From positions 1-9,072 of the forward strand of contig JAEXRL010000007.1 in assembly GCA_023440825.1 (NCBI GenBank): DNA of 9,072 nt. Reading direction: 5' to 3'. Below are positions 5,059 through 9,072 of the stretch, one piece after another; position 1 is the first letter of the stretch; each line of letters opens with the position of its first letter. The notes beneath the pieces are model-generated. The model was not told where the DNA came from. It saw only the letters and a list, made by a program, of their open reading frames with translations, and did no database searches. Source of the DNA: Pseudomonadota bacterium. GTDB lineage: Bacteria; Pseudomonadota; Gammaproteobacteria; Burkholderiales; Burkholderiaceae_B. The position numbers were made by a program, and so were the translations under genes.

Positions 5059-5607
5059 TCAGAACGGATAGTCACCGTCATCTTCCGTAACTGCTTCCGT
5101 TGTTGTGGTTGCCGCAAAGCTCTCGTTTTTCGGCGCTGATACGGTATCGGCGGTCACGGCGGTCTTGAACTTATGCTTGCAGTCGGGGTGCTGTGTCGGT
5201 TCAAGATAGCTTACCTTTTCTCTTGTGGTGCCCTTATCGTCCGTTTCGTGCTTTACTACAGCTATCACACACTTGCCGACAAGATCGTCGCAGTATTCCG
5301 CAAGATCCTTGTATTCCTTGCCGTCAGTGAGCTTTGCGGCCTTGCCTACTGCCATAAGTCTGCCGAACGTATAACCGTTTACCGCAAGGTCTTCCTTTGT
5401 AGGCTCTTTAGCCTTCCATATTTGATAAAACAAGCAGGCGTTGCCGTATTTCTGCTCCGGAATATCATTCCTTATCGTCAGTCTGAAGCTCAGCGATGTA
5501 CTGCCGCTCTTATATGTTTTCTCGTCTACGCTTGTGATTATCGTTTCATATCTGCCTTCGGGCTTGAGCGCACTCGTAGCCGCTGAATTGTTCTGTGAAA
5601 ATGCCAT
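5059..5607 (-). CDS. DUF669 family protein, likely phage single-strand DNA-binding protein
   Basis: The 182-residue product matches the DUF669 phage family: an N-terminal beta-rich domain (GRYETIITSVDEKTYKSGS, then SLSFRLTIRNDI), a conserved helical stretch FGRLMAVGKAAKL, and DLVGKCVIAVVKHE. The C-terminal 45 residues are low in complexity, rich in Ala, Thr and acidic residues, and end EDDGDYPF. That tip closely resembles the bacterial SSB tail (DDDIPF), which docks repair and replication proteins. DUF669 genes recur in phage recombination cassettes beside Sak-type ATPases and helicases and have been suspected of acting as SSB; the function here is inferred from tail and context. The ATG at 5607 has GGAGG nine bases upstream and lies one base after the nuclease stop. 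No other SSB gene is in the window. Confidence 0.75.
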   Translation of the reverse strand: MAFSQNNSAATSALKPEGRYETIITSVDEKTYKSGSTSLSFRLTIRNDIPEQKYGNACLFYQIWKAKEPTKEDLAVNGYTFGRLMAVGKAAKLTDGKEYKDLAEYCDDLVGKCVIAVVKHETDDKGTTREKVSYLEPTQHPDCKHKFKTAVTADTVSAPKNESFAATTTTEAVTEDDGDYPF

Positions 5608-5608
5608 A

Positions 5609-5929
5609 TTATTTATCCTCCGTTATAAGTCTTATTGCGTCTTCTGTGCTTCTGCATATACCTGCAACAGCACCCGAACGACGCATTTTTTCAATAAAAT
5701 TCTTCTGTTCGGGGCGAATACGTCCCGTTTTTGTCTTTACCTCTATGAATATTGCCTTTCCGTCCGACTGCCTTACGCCGAACAGGTCTGAAAATCCGAC
5801 CGGTACGCCCGTGTCAAAATATCTGCCGTCAAATGTTCTGCCCTTGCCGACGTTAATGCGGAATATCACACAACCGTTCTCGGACAAAACACGTCTGACA
5901 GCATTCTGGATACTGTGTTCTTCTGTCAA
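5609..5929 (-). CDS. VRR-NUC domain nuclease
   Basis: The product of 106 residues is a stand-alone VRR-NUC nuclease, a PD-(D/E)xK fold found in phages, in type III restriction enzymes and in FAN1, active on branched DNA or flaps. The motifs are E3/E4 near the N-terminus, GFSDLFGV with D48, IEVKTKTG with E63 and K65, and R72-P-E-Q75 behind it, all in family spacing. The frame is open back to an ATG at 6025, but that extension is the helicase C-terminus read in another frame. I choose TTG at 5929, which overlaps the helicase stop as TTGA, has AGAGAGG nine bases upstream, and gives the family-typical start TEEHSIQNAVRRVL. Overlap with the helicase suggests joint processing of forks or recombination intermediates. 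Confidence 0.82.
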   Translation of the reverse strand: MTEEHSIQNAVRRVLSENGCVIFRINVGKGRTFDGRYFDTGVPVGFSDLFGVRQSDGKAIFIEVKTKTGRIRPEQKNFIEKMRRSGAVAGICRSTEDAIRLITEDK

Positions 5930-7263
5930 TAGATAAAACCTCTCTTTCTTGCTTCGTAAAACGCCCAGCCCCTCTGATACCCTTTCTTCTTTGCGTATGC
6001 AAGCAGATCGGAATAGGATGAACAATCATCGGGACTGCTGAAATCCAGCCTGAAGCCCTCGATATGAATAAGCTCGGTGCTTTCGCTTGTTTCTATCTCA
6101 CGGCTCTTTACCGGGAAAACATATCCGCAGTGAGGGCAGATACAGGGCTGACCGGGCGGCGGCGCTCCGAATGTATAGTAACATTCGGGACACTGTTTCA
6201 CCTTTTCGGCATTCTCCGCAGCTTCTTTCTTTATGTTGCGCTTGCGCTTTTCAAGCGACCACAGGCGGTCATCATCGGGCATTCCGAAGCGTGCGTAATT
6301 GCCGACATGATCAAGAATTATCGCACGCTTGCCCGGTCGATAGCGCATACATCTCATTGACTGCTGAATGTACAGCGTAAGAGATTGAGTGGGACGGAGC
6401 AATATCGCACATTCGCAGTCGGGAACGTCAAAGCCCTCCGATATTAAATCGACATTGCAAAGTATCGTTATCCGTCCTGCTCTGAAATCCGAAATAATAC
6501 GATTACGCTCTGCATCGGGAGTTGTACCGTCAATGTGTACGGCGTTTATGCCTGCTTCTCGGAACGCTTCGGCGGTAGCGAGCGAGTGCTTAACGCTTGA
6601 GCAGTAGCAGACGGCTTTCTTACCGTCTGCAAGCTGTCTGTAGTATCCGATAACATCACCAAATACAGCCTTTTTGATCATTGCCTTTTCAACGTCTGCC
6701 GTAACAAACTCGCCCATTTTGATATGAAGCCCCGATAAGTCGGCTACGGACGGTGCATAGTAGTCATACAGTGCAAGACAGTTGTGATCAATAAGCCATT
6801 TGGTAGACGGCCCGATTATCAGCTTGTCGTTGACATCACCCAGACCGTCACCGTTGAGGCGGACAGGCGTTGCCGTTACCCCCACACGAAGCACATCGGG
6901 GAAAGCGTCATAGATTTTCTTGTACGACAGCGCAAGGCTGTGGTGATTTTCGTCTGTAATGATAAGCGCAGGCTTTGACAGTTTTTTTATCCGCCGTGCT
7001 GCCGTCTGCACCATCATCACGTCACAGTAGTTCATATCAACGCCCCAGCGTATGAACGTCCTTATTATCTGCTGAACAAGCTCCTGCCTGTGTACAAGAA
7101 ACAATACCTTTTTCCCGTTGAATGTAGTCCGCCGTGCTATCTCTGCTACTATCACCGACTTACCGCCGCCGCACCCGAGAACAATGCAGGGAGCGTGATA
7201 ACCCTCACGCCACGCCTGCCTTGTCTGCTCGACAAGCTCACTCTGATACGGTCTTAGCGGCAT
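5926..7263 (-). CDS. SF2 DEAD/DEAH-type helicase with C-terminal zinc ribbon
   Basis: This 445-residue protein is a superfamily 2 helicase of the type found in phage recombination modules. It shows LRPYQ at 3-7, Walker A GCGGGKS (30-36), motif Ia LVHRQELV (56-63), motif II DENH (104-107, in place of DEAH), motif III TAT (130-132), motif V ISEGFDVPDC and motif VI QQSMRCMRY, which keeps Q..R..R spacing while the usual Gly-Arg is Met-Arg-like. A four-cysteine ribbon follows (CPEC and CPHC), and the end YQRGWAFYEARKRG is typical of phage members. I choose the ATG at 7263: it begins MPLRPYQ, and AAGGAGG lies about 12 bases upstream, inside the ATPase gene. A GTG 27 bases earlier would put that site inside the coding frame. 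It overlaps the ATPase gene by 26 bp. Confidence 0.88.
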   Translation of the reverse strand: MPLRPYQSELVEQTRQAWREGYHAPCIVLGCGGGKSVIVAEIARRTTFNGKKVLFLVHRQELVQQIIRTFIRWGVDMNYCDVMMVQTAARRIKKLSKPALIITDENHHSLALSYKKIYDAFPDVLRVGVTATPVRLNGDGLGDVNDKLIIGPSTKWLIDHNCLALYDYYAPSVADLSGLHIKMGEFVTADVEKAMIKKAVFGDVIGYYRQLADGKKAVCYCSSVKHSLATAEAFREAGINAVHIDGTTPDAERNRIISDFRAGRITILCNVDLISEGFDVPDCECAILLRPTQSLTLYIQQSMRCMRYRPGKRAIILDHVGNYARFGMPDDDRLWSLEKRKRNIKKEAAENAEKVKQCPECYYTFGAPPPGQPCICPHCGYVFPVKSREIETSESTELIHIEGFRLDFSSPDDCSSYSDLLAYAKKKGYQRGWAFYEARKRGFIY

Positions 7264-8119
7264 TCTGCTTTTCGACCTCCTTCTTTGCACACGCTATGCA
7301 CAGCTTTCTGCCGAATTTTGCAACCGAGCTTTCAACCATTTCCGCTACCGTATGCTTAGGTGTCGGCATAATGACAGCGCCGCATTCTTCACATCTGTCG
7401 GGCTCTGCACCCTCGCTGAGCCATGCGCCGAGCTGAGTACCTAAATCTTCGGTGATAACGCCCGACCACTTATCGAGGAATGTTGTGTCTTTTGAAAGAC
7501 TTGCGATATGCTCCCTGTTTATCTGAAATGCTATGTCAAATTCATACTCGGTGTTATCACGCTGCACCGGCGCAAGTCCTATCTTGACGGGAACGGTCTT
7601 GCCCCTGTCGTTGATTTCCATAGCATAGCCCATCTTGGTACGCAGTGTAATGATTGTGTGGCAGTTGACCGACAGTATGGTATTGACAAGATTGTTCTGT
7701 ATCTTTCCTGCCTCGTCCCATGCGGTATAATCGTTCTTTCCCTGACGCTGTGCTATCTGTGATTTGATGTCAAGCACTCCGCCCTCGTTATCCCATGCGT
7801 GTGAAAAGCTGTCCACTATTATTACGCCGTCCTCCCCGACCGCCTCAGCCGCCTGTCTGACGTACTCTATGTACTTTTCTGGCGAATACGGCGGTGTAAG
7901 CGGGGCATAGAGAAATTCTCCCGTGCCGAGATCGTGACGATCGGCATAGAATCTGCCACGCTCGTGTTCTGTATCTATAAGGGCAACCTTGCCCCAGTTG
8001 CCTGTTATGCCCTTTGCGAGATAGAGCGACGAAAGCGTTTTACCGCTTCCCGACGGTCCCATGACCGCAATTCTCGCCTTTGATTTCTTTCTTGTTACGG
8101 GTGTAAATATATTGCTCAT
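7238..8119 (-). CDS. RecA-fold/AAA ATPase of the Sak4-like phage recombination group
   Basis: The 293-residue product is a phage nucleotide-binding protein (AAA_24 / Sak4-like). Walker A is GPSGSGKT (21-28), preceded by strand ARIAVM; Walker B is VIIVDS (99-104), followed by FSHAWD. A polar strand CHTIITLRTKMGYAM lies further on, and the C-terminal side of the core has ...YEFDIAFQINREH. Sak4-type proteins are minimal RecA-like enzymes that promote strand annealing together with a phage SSB. Downstream of residue 240 a zinc-ribbon tail adds C243/C246 and C274/C277. The ATG at 8119 has GAGGT five bases upstream, and that site overlaps the Gp157 stop. Its tail contains the ribosome site of the helicase. 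The exact subfamily (annealing enzyme or helicase loader-like ATPase) is not certain. Confidence 0.82.
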   Translation of the reverse strand: MSNIFTPVTRKKSKARIAVMGPSGSGKTLSSLYLAKGITGNWGKVALIDTEHERGRFYADRHDLGTGEFLYAPLTPPYSPEKYIEYVRQAAEAVGEDGVIIVDSFSHAWDNEGGVLDIKSQIAQRQGKNDYTAWDEAGKIQNNLVNTILSVNCHTIITLRTKMGYAMEINDRGKTVPVKIGLAPVQRDNTEYEFDIAFQINREHIASLSKDTTFLDKWSGVITEDLGTQLGAWLSEGAEPDRCEECGAVIMPTPKHTVAEMVESSVAKFGRKLCIACAKKEVEKQNAAKTVSE

Positions 8120-8126
8120 AGCTACC

Positions 8127-8723
8127 TCACTTTATCGTTATATACGGCTTTTTTTCAAGATGTACGGCAGGGAGCTCTTCTCCGCTGTCGAGCAGCTTCT
8201 TGACCTCTGACTTACGTATTGTCGGATCACTGTACTTTATAAGTGAATCGTTATACGCTTCGGCATAATCGATAAACTTCCGCTCATCGTCAATAATCAC
8301 ACTGTCACGTCCCTCGGAGAACGTTATTTTTGCTCTCGGCATATCGACCTTTTTCAGTTTCATCGCCTGCATATCCTGTAGCAGGCGCTTTTTCAGGAAC
8401 TCTGCCTTTTTACGCTTGGTTTTTGCTCTTGCCGTCTGTTCCTTAGCTTCAAGCTCGTGGCTGTCCGCTTCACGTTCAAGGTTTTTAATGAAGCAGGCAA
8501 CATTCTCGGCTTTTTCATTGAACTCGCCCTCAATGCCTTCGAGAGTGTCAAACCACATTGTCAGCATATCGGCTTTGTATGCTTCAAGGTCAGCGATGAC
8601 CTCGCCGTCATCGTCTATATACTCGCCGTCAGCATTGGTGTCCGGTTCGTAGTCATTTATAGCGTCAAACGCATCGAAAAGTTCGGCAAACCTGCCGGTT
8701 ATATCATATAATGTACTGCTCAT
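8127..8723 (-). CDS. Siphovirus Gp157 family protein
   Basis: The 198-residue product fits the Gp157 family, first noted in Streptococcus thermophilus phages. It begins LYDITGRFAELFDAF, has the acidic middle DTLEGIEGEFNEKAENVACFIKNLE (about 60-85), then a long basic coiled coil (about 85-122: EAKEQTARAKTKRKKAEFLKK), and ends in the small beta domain SEGRDSVIIDD, PTIRKSEVKKLLDSGEELPAVHLEKKPYITIK. The function is not established; such genes lie almost always beside Sak-type ATPases and helicases, so a recombination role is likely. The insertion DGEYIDDDGEVIADLEAYKA (about 33-52) is strongly acidic. The ATG at 8723 overlaps the preceding stop as ATGA and has CGGAGG seven bases upstream. Confidence 0.85.
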   Translation of the reverse strand: MSSTLYDITGRFAELFDAFDAINDYEPDTNADGEYIDDDGEVIADLEAYKADMLTMWFDTLEGIEGEFNEKAENVACFIKNLEREADSHELEAKEQTARAKTKRKKAEFLKKRLLQDMQAMKLKKVDMPRAKITFSEGRDSVIIDDERKFIDYAEAYNDSLIKYSDPTIRKSEVKKLLDSGEELPAVHLEKKPYITIK

Positions 8724-9072
8724 ACGATTTCCTCCGTCATTTTATTAAAAAACTGCTTTGCCTTTATCACGAACAGATCGTGATTACTGTCTTCGGAATT
8801 ATTGCCGATGAACTCGCAGAGCCGTTTTGCCGCATCAATAGCTGTGGCAAGATATGCCTTGAACGTTTCCTTAGTGTCGGGCACAGATACGGTAAGCTCC
8901 GACTGCTCACGCTTTGCCGCCTCAAGTTCCTTGCGGAGATCTTCGAGTTTCTTTTCGTTCTCGGCTTTAAGATTGTTTATCTGCTCGGCATGCTCACGGT
9001 TTAAGCGGATAGTGTCCTGTAATGCGTCCTCCTGCACCTTATCAAGCTGCTGTTCATAAGTCTTGCAGATAT
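8720..9072 (-). CDS. Coiled-coil phage protein, cut by the window edge
   Basis: At least 117 residues are visible and the frame stays open to the edge, so the gene begins outside the window. A GTG at 9037 is a possible internal start but has no ribosome site, and upstream codons (ICKTYEQQLDK) continue the same helical pattern, so it is more likely an ordinary valine. The first 60 visible residues form an Ala/Glu/Lys/Arg-rich coiled coil (EQINNLKAENEKKLEDLRKE). The C-terminal part is a helical domain with AKRLCEFIGNNSED and IKAKQFFNKMTEEIV. I recognise no named family. Its stop overlaps the Gp157 start, so it belongs to the same operon. Confidence 0.7.
   Translation of the reverse strand, partial: ICKTYEQQLDKVQEDALQDTIRLNREHAEQINNLKAENEKKLEDLRKELEAAKREQSELTVSVPDTKETFKAYLATAIDAAKRLCEFIGNNSEDSNHDLFVIKAKQFFNKMTEEIV

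Noticed and set aside
5049..5117. Upstream ATG at 5117 for the primase
   Set aside because: It lies inside DUF669 and has no ribosome site; ATG 5048 begins the conserved domain and follows the DUF669 stop by ten bases.
5173..5791. Plus-strand frames of 116-137 codons opposite DUF669 and the nuclease
   Set aside because: They mirror well-supported minus-strand genes and show no start signals.
1..9072. CRISPR array, tRNA, insertion sequence or attachment site
   Set aside because: I saw no regular repeat-spacer series, no cloverleaf-like sequence, no transposase and no integrase in the window.

Overview
The window is a piece of a tailed-phage or prophage genome. Every credible gene lies on the minus strand, so transcription and genetic order run from high to low coordinates. 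Strong AAGGAGG-type ribosome sites, ATGA start/stop overlaps, the base composition and the protein families (Gp157, Sak4-like ATPase, DUF669, D5-type primase-helicase, DUF1492-like regulator, HNH nuclease) point to a siphovirus of a low-to-mid GC Firmicute, probably a gut or rumen clostridial host of the Ruminococcus type. No integrase, repressor, tRNA or host gene is visible, so free phage and prophage cannot be told apart.

Right part (9072 to 5059) is a packed replication and recombination cassette. In order it holds a coiled-coil protein cut by the window edge, a Gp157 family protein, a RecA-fold/AAA ATPase of the Sak type with a zinc ribbon, an SF2 helicase, a small VRR-NUC nuclease with a probable TTG start, and a DUF669 protein whose C-terminal tip resembles the protein-docking tail of SSB. 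Several genes overlap or touch, which indicates one translationally coupled transcript.

Middle (5048 to 2646) is one large primase-polymerase/SF3 helicase. It is followed by a 124-bp gap holding 10-bp tandem repeats, an inverted copy of the same word and an AT-rich core, which I read as a candidate replication origin.

Left-middle (2632 to 659) is an accessory block of small genes: four proteins of unknown function (one with nine cysteines, one with two DUF551 units), a 21-codon CxxC micro-ORF, and finally a DUF1492-like sigma-region-4 type regulator that probably switches on late genes.

Left end (662 to 1) is the early/late boundary. A very good minus-strand sigma-A promoter (662-633) overlaps the end of the regulator gene. 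Downstream are about 190 bases of strongly structured, apparently noncoding sequence, then a hairpin plus T-run terminator (467-441) only 14 bases before an HNH endonuclease gene. This resembles the arrangement of the lambda late leader (promoter, about 195-nt RNA, terminator, late genes), and the RNA has features that could let it switch folds. It is the most interesting part of the window. A second promoter-like site with direct repeats follows the HNH gene.
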